Shown: positions 1-8,615 of the stretch, piece after piece | Numbering within the stretch: position 1 is the first letter of the stretch | Layout: the number at the start of each line of letters is the position of its first letter | Origin: an uncultured bacterium | Lineage (GTDB): Bacteria > Cyanobacteriota > Vampirovibrionia > Gastranaerophilales > JAILCC01 | Assembly (NCBI GenBank): GCA_949283935.1 | Contig: CASDUJ010000041.1 | Location: 1-40,674 of the forward strand | Length of the DNA stretch: 40,674 nt | Direction: 5' to 3' | Translations under genes and position numbers: made by a program | Notes under the pieces: model-generated | Seen by the model: the letters and a program-made list of their open reading frames with translations, nothing else | Databases searched by the model: none | Told to the model about the DNA's origin: nothing

Positions 1-835
1 TTTGACCGCTTGTAATAAGATGACCATCATTATCATAGCCATTACCGGGGCAATAACTAACTTGGCAGTCAGATTCATTTAGCATTTCGTAAAATTTAAT
101 GCTTAATCCATTTCCAGATTCATCAAAACAAGCTTTTGAAACATAAGAATAATTTTGTCCTTGAACACAAGAATCAACAGTATTTTCTGTTTTATTAAAA
201 CCTAAGCTTGGCGTAGAATTTGTAGAATTTGTTTGCGAATTTACAAGAACTCCTGTAATAGCATTTGTGCTTGTGTATGTATTAGCAATACCATTTGAAT
301 TTAATGAAAATGCCATTGTGTTTGGAGTTAAATTTGTGTTATCAAAATTTGATTTATTAGATGTGACCTCTGAAGGGACAGAAATTGTGCTTACATCATC
401 TAAAACAGAATATAAAATCACCGGATTGTCGTTGGTTGAAATTGTGCTGCTAGACATGGCATGCCAAGAGCTTTCACAGTTTGGGGAAGCTTCAAAAGCT
501 ATAATACCAAAATTGGGTATTTTGATTGAAGGAAGGCTTTTTCCATTTACAATTATATTTTCATTAAGTTCTGCGTTGTTCAATCTTTCTAGGTATAAAT
601 TCCGCATGGCAATAGGATCGCATGCTTGAGTTATACTTATTTGCTGCTCATTACCTAAAATGCTTTTTGTTGCAGATTTTAATGCACTCGAAACTTTTGC
701 CTGTTTTGCTTCAATTGTGTTATTTTTGAATCCTAAATAATTAAATCCGCTTGTAATTATTGCTGTTATGCAACCTACTATGCAGATTGTTAAAATGGTT
801 TCATGTAAACTAAATCCTAACCTTCTTCTAAACAT
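1..835 (-). CDS. type IV pilin-like/pseudopilin protein, C-terminus cut by window edge
   Basis: The frame is open from ATG at 835 to the window edge (278 codons, no stop), so the gene is partial at its 3' end. The N-terminus is a class III prepilin signal: MFRRRLG is the basic leader ending in Gly, FSLHE follows with the conserved Glu at mature position 5, then a hydrophobic helix to about residue 32 (ILTICIVGCITAIIT). A prepilin peptidase would cut after Gly7. The rest is a Ser/Thr/Asn-rich globular domain with several Cys. An AGAGGAA Shine-Dalgarno lies about 8 nt before the ATG. Such proteins are exported to the inner membrane and built into type IV pili or type II secretion pseudopili; which one cannot be decided here. 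It is divergent from the TPR gene at 1060. The pilin-like class is secure, the exact role is not. Confidence 0.85.
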   Translation of the reverse strand, partial: MFRRRLGFSLHETILTICIVGCITAIITSGFNYLGFKNNTIEAKQAKVSSALKSATKSILGNEQQISITQACDPIAMRNLYLERLNNAELNENIIVNGKSLPSIKIPNFGIIAFEASPNCESSWHAMSSSTISTNDNPVILYSVLDDVSTISVPSEVTSNKSNFDNTNLTPNTMAFSLNSNGIANTYTSTNAITGVLVNSQTNSTNSTPSLGFNKTENTVDSCVQGQNYSYVSKACFDESGNGLSIKFYEMLNESDCQVSYCPGNGYDNDGHLITSGQ

Positions 836-868
836 ACTGTATATTCCTCTATTACTATTAAAATCAAT

Positions 869-878
869 GTAACGTTAC
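869..878. promoter_or_regulatory. perfect 10-bp palindrome upstream of the pilin gene
   Basis: GTAACGTTAC is a perfect palindrome 34 bp upstream of the pilin start codon, in the divergent gap between pilin and TPR genes. Its position suits an operator, but a 10-bp palindrome can arise by chance and no second copy was seen. Confidence 0.25.
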
Positions 879-1002
879 GTATGATTTTGTCGTGTTCTTA
901 CCCAAAAACAATTTCATCACACTACAACCATTTTAACTTTGATAAATATTTTTTTTGCTAGAAATCCTATGACATGTTAATATATCTTTACATCTTTTTA
1001 GC

Positions 1003-1031
1003 TTTTAAAATTTTGTTGGTAGTCTTATAAT
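1003..1031 (+). promoter_or_regulatory. candidate sigma70-type promoter of the TPR/histidine kinase unit
   Basis: A perfect TATAAT lies at 1026-1031, with a weak -35 match (TTTTAA, 1003-1008) at 17 bp spacing. The predicted start site is near 1038, giving a leader of about 22 nt with an AAAGG Shine-Dalgarno before the GTG at 1060. The -10 is strong, the -35 is poor. Confidence 0.45.
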
Positions 1032-1059
1032 ATCGATATGATACTAAAAGGTAATTTAA

Positions 1060-2832
1060 GTGGACAAAAATCTTGAAGAAGCTGGTATATGTTTAATAAA
1101 TAGAGATTACAAAAAAGCAATAGAACTTTATTATAAAGCTTTGGCTAAATGCGAAAACAATATTTTTGTATTAAATAAAATAGCACATTGCTATATGCTT
1201 TTAAATAATTATGATAAAGCCATATTTAACTACGAAAAAATAATTGAACTTGAACCAGAAAATATAGAAACTTATTTAAGTTTAGCCAAAATTTTTGAGA
1301 TACTAAATGATAAGACTCAAGCCGTTGAAATTCTGGAAAAAGCTTTAACTTTTGAACCTAACAATACTTCTTTGCTTGAATATTTGTTTGGGTTGTACAA
1401 AGAAAATTCTCAATTTGATAAAGCTTATGAGTTTTTGAAAACAAAACTTATAAATTTGAAGCCTACTTCTGCAAATTATTTTTTGTTAGGTGAGCTTGCT
1501 CAAAAGTTAGATAAAATAGATGAAGCAATGCAATATTTTAAAAAGTCTGCCGAAATAAACCCAAATAATGTAGATGCAAAAGTTTCTATAACCCGTATAC
1601 TTTTTATGCAAAAAGATTTTGTTAGCGCAAAAAAATATATCGTCGATATTTTTGTTATAGATGCTGATAATTTAGAGGCTCATAAACTTTTGGGGCAAAT
1701 ATTTATTGAACGACAAGATTATAATTTAGCGCTTGATGAATTTAATACAGTACTTATAAAAAATCCAAAAGATGCAGAAGCTGCATATTATTTAGCTTAT
1801 GCCTACAGTATGCTTAAACAATCTAAACTTGCTGTTGATGTCTTAAGCAATGCATTAAGTTCCAATCCTGAAAATATAGAATTAAAAACAGCTTTAGCCT
1901 ACAATTATTTTTCTTTGCATGAAATTAACAAAGCATTAAACATTGCAAAAGAAATAATTACGATTGAACCTGCCAATATAGAAGCTTTGAGACTTTTGGC
2001 TGACATTTACGTTGATACTAAAAAATACACTTTGGCACTGGATTCATTAAATACTATATTGGAAAAAAATCCTAAAAACTCCTACGCATTATACAAAAAA
2101 GGTTATGTATTGAGTATTTTGGGACTTGATTCTGATGCATTGAAATATTTCAAAAAAAGTATAGCCGAAAATAATGAATACCTTCTTGCAATTCTTGCTG
2201 TCGCAGAGCTAGAATTTAAACGTAAAAAATATAAAAAAGCTTTGGAATTCTACAATAAAATTTTGGATATAAAACCAAATAACTATGCAGCTTTGTGCGG
2301 AATTGCAGAAATTGCTTATAATACAGGAGATTTTGATAAAGCCAAAAATGAATATCTCAAAATTATAAAAATAAATCCTAATGAAGTTTCTGCATATTTT
2401 AAACTTGCCAATATTTTTTATGACGAAAAAGATTTTGATTTAGCTCTAAGATATGTTTCTGAAGCAGTAAAACTTGACGAAACTAATTCTAGCTATCAAT
2501 ATCTTTGTGCAAAAATATTGTGTGAGCTTAATTTGTTGCAAAATGCTGCGGAATCTTTTTCCAAAGCTGTTGAATTTGCTCCAGATAATACAGTTTATCT
2601 TATAGATTTTGCAGATGTGTTGTTTTTAAATCAAGAATTTGACAAAGCAATAGTTGTAGCCAAACGTGCGTTAAGATTTGAACCTGAAAATCACGAAATA
2701 TACAAACGTTTAGCTTTATTTTATGAAGAAAAAGGTGATTTGAAAAATAAAAATAAGATACTTAAAAAATATCTAAAAAAGCATAAAGATGAAGAATTTG
2801 AGAAGCAAATTACTAAATTTTCTACTAAATAA
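1060..2832 (+). CDS. TPR-repeat protein (about 16 repeats)
   Basis: The 590-residue protein is almost wholly made of 34-residue tetratricopeptide repeats. The pattern of small residues with A..YF...I...P.N recurs from about residue 5 to 580, for example DEAMQYFKKSAEINPNN and DKAKNEYLKIIKINPNE. TPR solenoids are protein-binding scaffolds. No signal peptide, membrane helix or catalytic domain is seen, so it is probably cytoplasmic. The start is GTG, preceded by AAAGG 8-10 nt upstream. The next gene, a histidine kinase, begins 17 nt downstream and is likely co-transcribed, so this protein may serve as a sensory or assembly partner of that kinase; that link is inference. The C-terminus is very Lys-rich. 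The partner proteins are unknown. Confidence 0.85.
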   Translation: MDKNLEEAGICLINRDYKKAIELYYKALAKCENNIFVLNKIAHCYMLLNNYDKAIFNYEKIIELEPENIETYLSLAKIFEILNDKTQAVEILEKALTFEPNNTSLLEYLFGLYKENSQFDKAYEFLKTKLINLKPTSANYFLLGELAQKLDKIDEAMQYFKKSAEINPNNVDAKVSITRILFMQKDFVSAKKYIVDIFVIDADNLEAHKLLGQIFIERQDYNLALDEFNTVLIKNPKDAEAAYYLAYAYSMLKQSKLAVDVLSNALSSNPENIELKTALAYNYFSLHEINKALNIAKEIITIEPANIEALRLLADIYVDTKKYTLALDSLNTILEKNPKNSYALYKKGYVLSILGLDSDALKYFKKSIAENNEYLLAILAVAELEFKRKKYKKALEFYNKILDIKPNNYAALCGIAEIAYNTGDFDKAKNEYLKIIKINPNEVSAYFKLANIFYDEKDFDLALRYVSEAVKLDETNSSYQYLCAKILCELNLLQNAAESFSKAVEFAPDNTVYLIDFADVLFLNQEFDKAIVVAKRALRFEPENHEIYKRLALFYEEKGDLKNKNKILKKYLKKHKDEEFEKQITKFSTK

Positions 2833-2849
2833 TTATTTGGGTAAAAAGT

Positions 2850-4415
2850 ATGAACGATATCATTTCCTTAGATTTTTTAAAGCAAATATTTTCATCAATG
2901 GGTGATGAGATTTTTGTTGTAGATTTAGATGGAAATATTAAATATAAGAACGCGGCTGCGCAAAATCAATATCCCCGTGCAAAAAATATAAATAAATTAG
3001 CGCATTTGTTTAATTTTGAAGTTTGTATTTTAAAAAGTGAAGATATTATGGTATACAATCCAATATTTGCTGCACTTGTTACGAAAGAACCGTTTTTTGC
3101 AAATCTTACCAAGCAAATTAATGAAAAATTTTTTGTTGAATATTCTTTAGTTTCTACGCCTGTTAATGAATTATATAAAATAATTATTTTCAGAAACAAT
3201 TCAAACGATAATCTTTTGGCAAAATATGAAAAACTTGAAAATAGAGCAGAAAAATTGGAAGAACAAGTTATTAATGCAATAGAATTAAAATCAAAATTGG
3301 AAAATCAACTTTTGCGAACAAATTTAATAAATCTTGTATCCGACAAAATTAGGGAATTTATAGATACAAAGAAAATTATAAAAATTGTTTTGGAACAATT
3401 AAAAAAAACCTTAGAAATATTTAAAGTTGAATTTTTACAAGATGTTGATATTTCAGAATTGCGTATTTCCAGTCAAGTTGATGAGAAACAATTAATAACA
3501 AAACTTTTTGTTCCTATTTTTCAAGAAAAAAAAGTTTTTGGTGTTTTAGTTTTATACAGAAAAAATTTACAAAATACTTGGCAAAAAGATGAAATAGATT
3601 TAGTGAAAAATATTTCTGTTTTGTTGGCTACTTCTTTTTCAAAAGAAGAACTTTACAAAAAATTACAAGAACAAAAAAAAGAATTGGAAAAAGCTTTAGA
3701 ACAATTAAAAAGTGCACAATTACAAATAGTACAATCTGAGAAAATGGTGGCGCTTGGACAATTAGTAGCTGGAGTAGCTCATGAAATAAATACTCCGCTG
3801 GGAGCTATTTCGAGTAATTTAGATTTATTACAAAAAATAACGGAACAACATTCTGAACCAAATGAAATAACAAATTTGGTGAAAGAAATTTCTCCTGTTA
3901 ATAACGAAGCCATAAGACGTATAGAAAGATTAATTAAATCTCTGAAAAATTTTACGAGATTAGATGAAGCAAAGAAGAAGAAAGTAGATATAAAAGAAGG
4001 AATATTAAGTTCAATTGAACTTATTGCTCACGAAACAAAAGACAAAGTCAAAATATTAACTGATTTCTCTGAATTACCTTTAATTTCTTGTTACCCTGAT
4101 TATATAAACCAAGTTTTTATGAATATTTTACTAAATGCTTGCCAAAGTATAAAAGACAAAGGAGAAATAAATATCAAAACTTCTCAAATAGATAATTTTG
4201 CCCAAATAAGTATAAAAGATAACGGTAAAGGAATACCAAAAGAAAACTTAACTAAAATATTTGACTTTGGTTTTACAACAAAAAAAATAGGTCAAGGAAC
4301 TGGTTTAGGCTTGGCTTTGGCTAAAAAAATCGTGGAAGAGCACAAAGGTAAAATAACTGTGGAAAGTAAAATTGGTTGTGGAACTGAATTTAATATTTAT
4401 TTACCTTTGAGCTAG
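2850..4415 (+). CDS. soluble sensor histidine kinase (PAS-GAF-HisKA-HATPase)
   Basis: A 521-residue kinase. A PAS-like region spans about residues 1-115 (DEIFVVDLDGNIKYKN), then a coiled coil at 120-155, a GAF-like domain at about 165-265, a second coiled coil at 265-300, and the HisKA dimerisation domain with phospho-accepting His311 in the H-box HEINTPLGAI. The ATPase domain has an N-box (NILLNACQSI, Asn429), G1 box DNGKGIP and G2 box GTGLGLALAKKI. All key residues are present, so it should be active. No membrane helix is found, so it senses a cytoplasmic signal or is recruited by a partner. The arrangement resembles NtrB/ZraS-type kinases. No response regulator gene is adjacent, making it an orphan kinase. 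It is likely co-transcribed with the TPR gene and its stop overlaps the convergent gene by 4 nt. Confidence 0.9.
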   Translation: MNDIISLDFLKQIFSSMGDEIFVVDLDGNIKYKNAAAQNQYPRAKNINKLAHLFNFEVCILKSEDIMVYNPIFAALVTKEPFFANLTKQINEKFFVEYSLVSTPVNELYKIIIFRNNSNDNLLAKYEKLENRAEKLEEQVINAIELKSKLENQLLRTNLINLVSDKIREFIDTKKIIKIVLEQLKKTLEIFKVEFLQDVDISELRISSQVDEKQLITKLFVPIFQEKKVFGVLVLYRKNLQNTWQKDEIDLVKNISVLLATSFSKEELYKKLQEQKKELEKALEQLKSAQLQIVQSEKMVALGQLVAGVAHEINTPLGAISSNLDLLQKITEQHSEPNEITNLVKEISPVNNEAIRRIERLIKSLKNFTRLDEAKKKKVDIKEGILSSIELIAHETKDKVKILTDFSELPLISCYPDYINQVFMNILLNACQSIKDKGEINIKTSQIDNFAQISIKDNGKGIPKENLTKIFDFGFTTKKIGQGTGLGLALAKKIVEEHKGKITVESKIGCGTEFNIYLPLS

Positions 4416-4966
4416 TTATTTATTATGGCTAAGTATCCGCTTACTGCGTAATCTAAAGTTTTGTAGTTTATTTTGTAGTATTTGTTTTGATAAATTTCTG
4501 TTTCAAGACAAGTCACCTTTTCTGGGCAAAAATTCATATGAGAAGTTTTGTTAGCTTTTACTTTTATGATTGTAGATTTGCCTTGAATTAAATTAAAATA
4601 ATATTCTTTATTTATTTCTTCGCAAGTAATTTTGTAAAATCCTATTGGAATAATTTGTCCATCGTAATAAAGTGGTGTTGTTATTTTTACTATGTCATTT
4701 TTTTCTATTTTTACAGGTTCATTTGTTGTCATAGGTTCAGGCATTTCACCTTTTTTAAGTTTTTTCTTTTTTTGCTTTTTATCTTTTAATTTTTGGAGTT
4801 CATCCATGGTCTTTTTGTATTCAATCGCATTAACCGGACGATCCAGACCATCACTGTTGTATACATCTAAATGTTTTGACCATTCTTCATTATCATCACT
4901 TAATGCTTGATTAGTAAAAGAAAGAACTAAACACAAAATTAATACAATAAAGAAATTTTTACGCAT
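4412..4966 (-). CDS. secreted protein of unknown function, Lys-rich linker
   Basis: A 184-residue protein with a clear Sec signal peptide (basic MRKN, hydrophobic core FFIVLILCLVLSF, probable cleavage near ALS-DD at about residue 24). A strongly basic Lys-rich linker at about 57-70 is followed by a predicted beta-rich C-terminal domain (about 85-184) with three Cys (in ITCEE, FCPEK and TCLET). An AGAGGT Shine-Dalgarno precedes the ATG. It lies between the convergent histidine kinase and priA, with a 66-nt gap to priA. I do not recognise the family. The C-terminal domain may be an OB- or SH3-like beta barrel, but that is only a guess from strand pattern. Confidence 0.75.
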   Translation of the reverse strand: MRKNFFIVLILCLVLSFTNQALSDDNEEWSKHLDVYNSDGLDRPVNAIEYKKTMDELQKLKDKKQKKKKLKKGEMPEPMTTNEPVKIEKNDIVKITTPLYYDGQIIPIGFYKITCEEINKEYYFNLIQGKSTIIKVKANKTSHMNFCPEKVTCLETEIYQNKYYKINYKTLDYAVSGYLAIINN

Positions 4967-5031
4967 ATTTACCTCTTTTTAAACATTATAATTATTTTTT
5001 TGAAATAAAAAACCAATCATTTATCTGAAAT

Positions 5032-7485
5032 TTAAAGCATTTCAGTTGGATCTACATCAATGAGAAATTTTATTTCTGATGGAATTTTTATGCTTTTTAT
5101 AAAAGATGTAATCAAAAAGTGTCCTTTTTCTCCAAGACGATTTTTTACTAAAATTTGAAAACGATATTCATTATTGATTTTAGATATAACACAAGCAGAT
5201 GGACCTAATATTTCAAGTTTTTCTTCAATTCCTCTGGAAATAGTTAATTCTTTTAACCTAAAAGCAATTTCCATTGCAATTTTTTCTGCACGATATTCCA
5301 TTTTAGAACTTACAATTAATCTTATAAGATTTGAATATGGAGGATATGCTAATTCATATCTGTTTTGAATTTCTTGCGAATAAAAAGTTTTGTAGTCTTG
5401 TTGTTTGGCATTTTTTAGCGCAAAAAAATCCGGAGAATATGATTGAAATATAACTTTACCAGCGAAATTTCCTCTTCCCGCACGTCCTGCTACTTGAGTT
5501 AATAATTGGAAACCTCTCTCTGACGCTCTGTAATCTGGTAAATTAAAACTTTGGTCAGCAAGCATTACTCCAACAAGTGTTACATTAGGATTATCCATAC
5601 CTTTGGCAATCATTTGAGTACCTATAAGAATATCTATTTTACCTTCCATAAAACTATTTAAAATATCTACATGAAGATTTTTTTTGTTCATTATGTCACT
5701 GTCTAAACGTGCTATACGAGCTTGAGGAAAGTCTTTAATAGCGTATTCTTCTACTTTTTGAGTACCAAGACCATAATTATGCATTGTTTCTTCACCGCAT
5801 TCAGGGCAAATTTTTATTGGTAGTCTTGAATAATTACAATAATGACATCGTAATGTATTGGTTTGTTTGTGGTATATCAAAGGTATTGAACATTTGGGAC
5901 ATTCTGCAATATAACCACAAGATTGACAAGTTGTTGTGGTGGAAAATCCTCTTCTGTTAACAAGTAATATAGTTTGTTTTTTGTTTGCAATATTTTTTTC
6001 TATTTCATTCCTTAGTATATTGGAAAAAATACTTTTGTAAGCTCCTTGGGAGTGTTCGAATCTCATATCTACAATTTTTACATCTGGGAGCTTTACTTCG
6101 TTATATCTTTTTGTCAAAACTATTAAACGATTTGAATTTATAGCTTCGTAATAAGAATTTATATCAGGTGTTGCACTGCCTAACAAAAGCATTGCATTTT
6201 CTCTTTTTGCTCTTTGTCGAGCTACTAATCTTGCATCATATCTTGGATTTGCTCCAGTTTGTTTGTAAGTACTTTCGTGTTCTTCGTCTATGATAATTAG
6301 TCCTAAATTTGTTAATGGAGCAAATATTGCAGAACGTGCTCCTATTATTATTTTTATTTTATTTTGTTTTATTTTGTGCCATATATCATATTTTTCACCC
6401 TCTGAAATACTACTATGCCATATTGCTATTTCTTCTATTCCAAATTTTGTAGCAAAACGTTTGGCTAATTGCGAAGCAAGTGCTATTTCAGGAACAAGAA
6501 AAATTACATTTTCTCCTCTTTGCAAAACCTCTTTTATTAAATTAAAGTATACTTCAGTCTTTCCAGAGGCAGTTATTCCATACAACAAAATAGGAGCAGT
6601 TTCTTTTTTATTTATTGCATTTAGTATGGTTTTAAATGCAAAATTTTGTTCTTCATTTAATTGAGCTAGATTTTCTCTTTTAATGTCTTTAAATATACTT
6701 AAAGGATTTCTGGAAATTTCTTTCTCTTCGATTTCAATGTTTCCTTTTATTTGAAGTTTTTTTAAAGTTGTTATTGTAGTTTTTGCCTTAGCTATGATTT
6801 CTTGTAGCGAGGGAGGTTCTGGTATGCCTAATTCTTTGATTGTTTTGAGAATTTCTTTTTCTCTTTTTGTTGCATTATCATCATTTTTGTATATTATAAT
6901 TTTTTGTTTTTTGCTTTTTTGCGCTTCTTTGGTTTCTGTTAAAATTTCCACTATGCCTTTTTGTTTTAATTTTCTTAAAGCTCCGTAAAATTTTATTCCA
7001 GTTAATTTTGAGCTTTTTAGTAAAATACTTTGGGGAATTTTGTTTTTGTTTACAAGTATTTCTTGTATTTTTTGTTCTTCTTTTGATAATTCAGTTTGTA
7101 TTTCAAAGGATTTGTTTAATTGTACAATTTTTTTTATTTTGGTTATGAATGCTGATGGAACTGCAGCTTCTAAAACGGTTTGTAAAGATGTACAGTAATA
7201 ATTTGCTATCCATTCCAAAAATTGCAAATATTCAAGACTAAAAATAGGATTTTCTTCAGCTATTTCATATATTTCTTTTATTTTAATACCTTTTTGAATG
7301 TAGTTTGTAAAACCAACAACAAAAGCATTTACAGTTCCCTGAGTTCCAAATGGTACAAGAACAACTTGTCCAATTTTTATTTTGTTTTTCAAATCATCGG
7401 GAATTTTATAGCTAAATGTTTTTGTATCTAATCTAGCTATATCAATTAATACTTGGGCATATTCAAATTTGTTTTCTTTATCCAT
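5032..7485 (-). CDS. priA: primosomal protein N' (replication restart helicase PriA)
   Basis: An 817-residue superfamily 2 DNA helicase that reloads the replisome at stalled forks. It has the N-terminal 3' DNA-binding domain (about 1-105), a winged-helix region (about 120-250), Walker A GITASGKTEV near residue 305, the DEEH Walker B box at residues 400-403 and motif III GSATP. The zinc-binding insert (about 517-565) has the four CxxC pairs CQSCG, CPKCS, CHYCN and CPECG. Helicase motifs V and VI follow (IGTQMIAKGMD, QVAGRAGRG). Length exceeds E. coli PriA (732 aa) as in many low-GC bacteria. The ATG start agrees with the conserved N-terminus. It sits alone on the minus strand with no close operon partner. 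Identification is secure. Confidence 0.97.
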   Translation of the reverse strand: MDKENKFEYAQVLIDIARLDTKTFSYKIPDDLKNKIKIGQVVLVPFGTQGTVNAFVVGFTNYIQKGIKIKEIYEIAEENPIFSLEYLQFLEWIANYYCTSLQTVLEAAVPSAFITKIKKIVQLNKSFEIQTELSKEEQKIQEILVNKNKIPQSILLKSSKLTGIKFYGALRKLKQKGIVEILTETKEAQKSKKQKIIIYKNDDNATKREKEILKTIKELGIPEPPSLQEIIAKAKTTITTLKKLQIKGNIEIEEKEISRNPLSIFKDIKRENLAQLNEEQNFAFKTILNAINKKETAPILLYGITASGKTEVYFNLIKEVLQRGENVIFLVPEIALASQLAKRFATKFGIEEIAIWHSSISEGEKYDIWHKIKQNKIKIIIGARSAIFAPLTNLGLIIIDEEHESTYKQTGANPRYDARLVARQRAKRENAMLLLGSATPDINSYYEAINSNRLIVLTKRYNEVKLPDVKIVDMRFEHSQGAYKSIFSNILRNEIEKNIANKKQTILLVNRRGFSTTTTCQSCGYIAECPKCSIPLIYHKQTNTLRCHYCNYSRLPIKICPECGEETMHNYGLGTQKVEEYAIKDFPQARIARLDSDIMNKKNLHVDILNSFMEGKIDILIGTQMIAKGMDNPNVTLVGVMLADQSFNLPDYRASERGFQLLTQVAGRAGRGNFAGKVIFQSYSPDFFALKNAKQQDYKTFYSQEIQNRYELAYPPYSNLIRLIVSSKMEYRAEKIAMEIAFRLKELTISRGIEEKLEILGPSACVISKINNEYRFQILVKNRLGEKGHFLITSFIKSIKIPSEIKFLIDVDPTEML

Positions 7486-7541
7486 ATCTTGTTTAATTAT
7501 ACTATTTATTTTTTAGGTGTGTTGTTTGTAAAACAATGTAA

Positions 7542-7578
7542 AATATGTTTAAGTTTTGTAACAATATGCTCAAGTTTT
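7542..7578 (+). repeat. two 16-bp near-identical direct repeats spaced 21 bp
   Basis: AATATGTTTAAGTTTT (7542-7557) and AATATGCTCAAGTTTT (7563-7578) differ at two positions and start 21 bp apart, two helical turns. They lie in the divergent gap between priA and the small-gene cluster at 7638. The layout suits tandem binding of a regulator on one face of the helix, but no regulator is assigned. Confidence 0.35.
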
Positions 7579-7637
7579 AGCAATCCTTTGCCGAAATATT
7601 ATTTTAAGAATTTAGATAGGTATAAAAGGGTAAGTAC

Positions 7638-7895
7638 ATGCTTGCATCTATTGTAAAAGTTCAACAATTTTATAGATTATTGTTCGCTTATTTAAGTAAA
7701 AATAATCCGATTTTGATGTTCTTAAACACAATTTTAGTAAATTGGACTGAGCTGGTTTCTTCTAATAAGAAACTTAAAGTTGCAAAATATAGAGTTAATC
7801 ATCTAAAATACCGTTTGTACCAAATGGAGCAAGTAATAGAACAAGGTAATCCGTACAACATAGCAGAAGGTAAAAAAATCGATAGGTTACAATAA
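7638..7895 (+). CDS. small basic orphan protein, predicted helical
   Basis: An 85-residue protein preceded by an AAAAGGG Shine-Dalgarno 6-8 nt before the ATG. The first 45 residues are hydrophobic and aromatic (a possible amphipathic helix or weak membrane-associated segment), and the remainder is basic and helix-prone (KLKVAKYRVNHLKYRLYQME). I do not recognise a family. It is the first of three small genes in the same direction (31 nt to the next), so it is probably made together with the helical protein at 7927. Short length and lack of recognisable homologues limit certainty, but the ribosome site and operon spacing support a real gene. Confidence 0.6.
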   Translation: MLASIVKVQQFYRLLFAYLSKNNPILMFLNTILVNWTELVSSNKKLKVAKYRVNHLKYRLYQMEQVIEQGNPYNIAEGKKIDRLQ

Positions 7896-7926
7896 ATAAA
7901 AAATGGGAAGGTAAAAGGTAAGGAAA

Positions 7927-8253
7927 ATGGCTTTAGCGTCAAATGAAATAAGACAACAAATGGCAATAGCGATGGTGCATGATTTTGATAACATCATCAC
8001 TCGCCTTACCAATATAAAAATGACATTGTCTCAAAGTATGGCTGATTTGTTGACTTTTGGCTCTTCTTTGGATCCTGATTCTCCTGAAATGAAATCTATT
8101 GAAAGAAGGAGACAAATGCTTGCTGCTTATGAAAAGAAAATTGATGCAGAAATTCAACAATATCAAAACAGGCGAAAAATGGCAGAAGGTATTTTGCAAA
8201 CTGCAACAAGAAATGTTGACAATGCTATACAAAGAGGTTTCTCTGGAAGGTAA
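7927..8253 (+). CDS. small helical-hairpin orphan protein
   Basis: A 108-residue protein with an AAGGTAAGGAAA ribosome site directly before the ATG. It reads as two long helices (about 5-42 and 55-103) joined by a turn rich in Asp, Ser and Pro (LDPDSPEMKS, residues 47-56). There is no Cys, no signal peptide and no membrane helix. The size and helix-turn-helix-hairpin shape resemble WXG100 or needle/filament-type secreted proteins, but there is no WXG motif and no secretion gene nearby, so this is only shape. It lies in a cluster of small genes between priA and a DppA-type peptidase. The family is not recognised. Confidence 0.7.
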   Translation: MALASNEIRQQMAIAMVHDFDNIITRLTNIKMTLSQSMADLLTFGSSLDPDSPEMKSIERRRQMLAAYEKKIDAEIQQYQNRRKMAEGILQTATRNVDNAIQRGFSGR

Positions 8254-8379
8254 TAATATTTTCTAGCCTTTTCGGTGTATTTTTTCTTTCTTAATTTATT
8301 TTCTTGCAAAAAAAATGTATAATAGACTTACTTAAAATTTTTATTAAAATTAAGTTTGTCAGTTAATAATTAGGTGGTT

Positions 8380-8613
8380 ATGATTAATCAATTAGTTAAT
8401 TTTTTAGGGCGTTCACTTCAATCCAAAAGTGTTACCCCCTTGAAAAAAACTTATGTTTCAGAAAATCCCTTTGCTAATCCTTTCGTATCATCTTCTGATT
8501 CCCAAAGTAATCCATTTTATGGAAAAAACAGACCTGTTCAAGGGGGATATTTCGCAGGTTATTACAATGGGAAACCTAATATTGTTGGAACACGTTTGTT
8601 TGTTGAAGTTTAG
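8380..8613 (+). CDS. small orphan protein with three NPF motifs
   Basis: A 77-residue protein. I chose the ATG at 8380 over the GTG at 8374 because the AGG of the Shine-Dalgarno (8372-8374) overlaps the GTG and sits 5 nt before the ATG. After a short N-terminal helix (INQLVNFLGRSL) come three Asn-Pro-Phe motifs within a Ser-rich stretch (ENPFANPFV and SNPFYG), then a Gly/Tyr-rich tail. It ends 2 nt before the M55 peptidase start, so the two are translationally close and probably co-transcribed. A similar paired-NPF tract occurs in the protein at 25607-26053. I know of no function; it is probably a disordered interaction peptide. Confidence 0.65.
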   Translation: MINQLVNFLGRSLQSKSVTPLKKTYVSENPFANPFVSSSDSQSNPFYGKNRPVQGGYFAGYYNGKPNIVGTRLFVEV

Positions 8614-8615
8614 TT

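Noticed and set aside
7927-8253. WXG100 (ESX) secreted protein
   Set aside because: The size and hairpin shape fit, but the WXG motif and any type VII secretion gene are missing.
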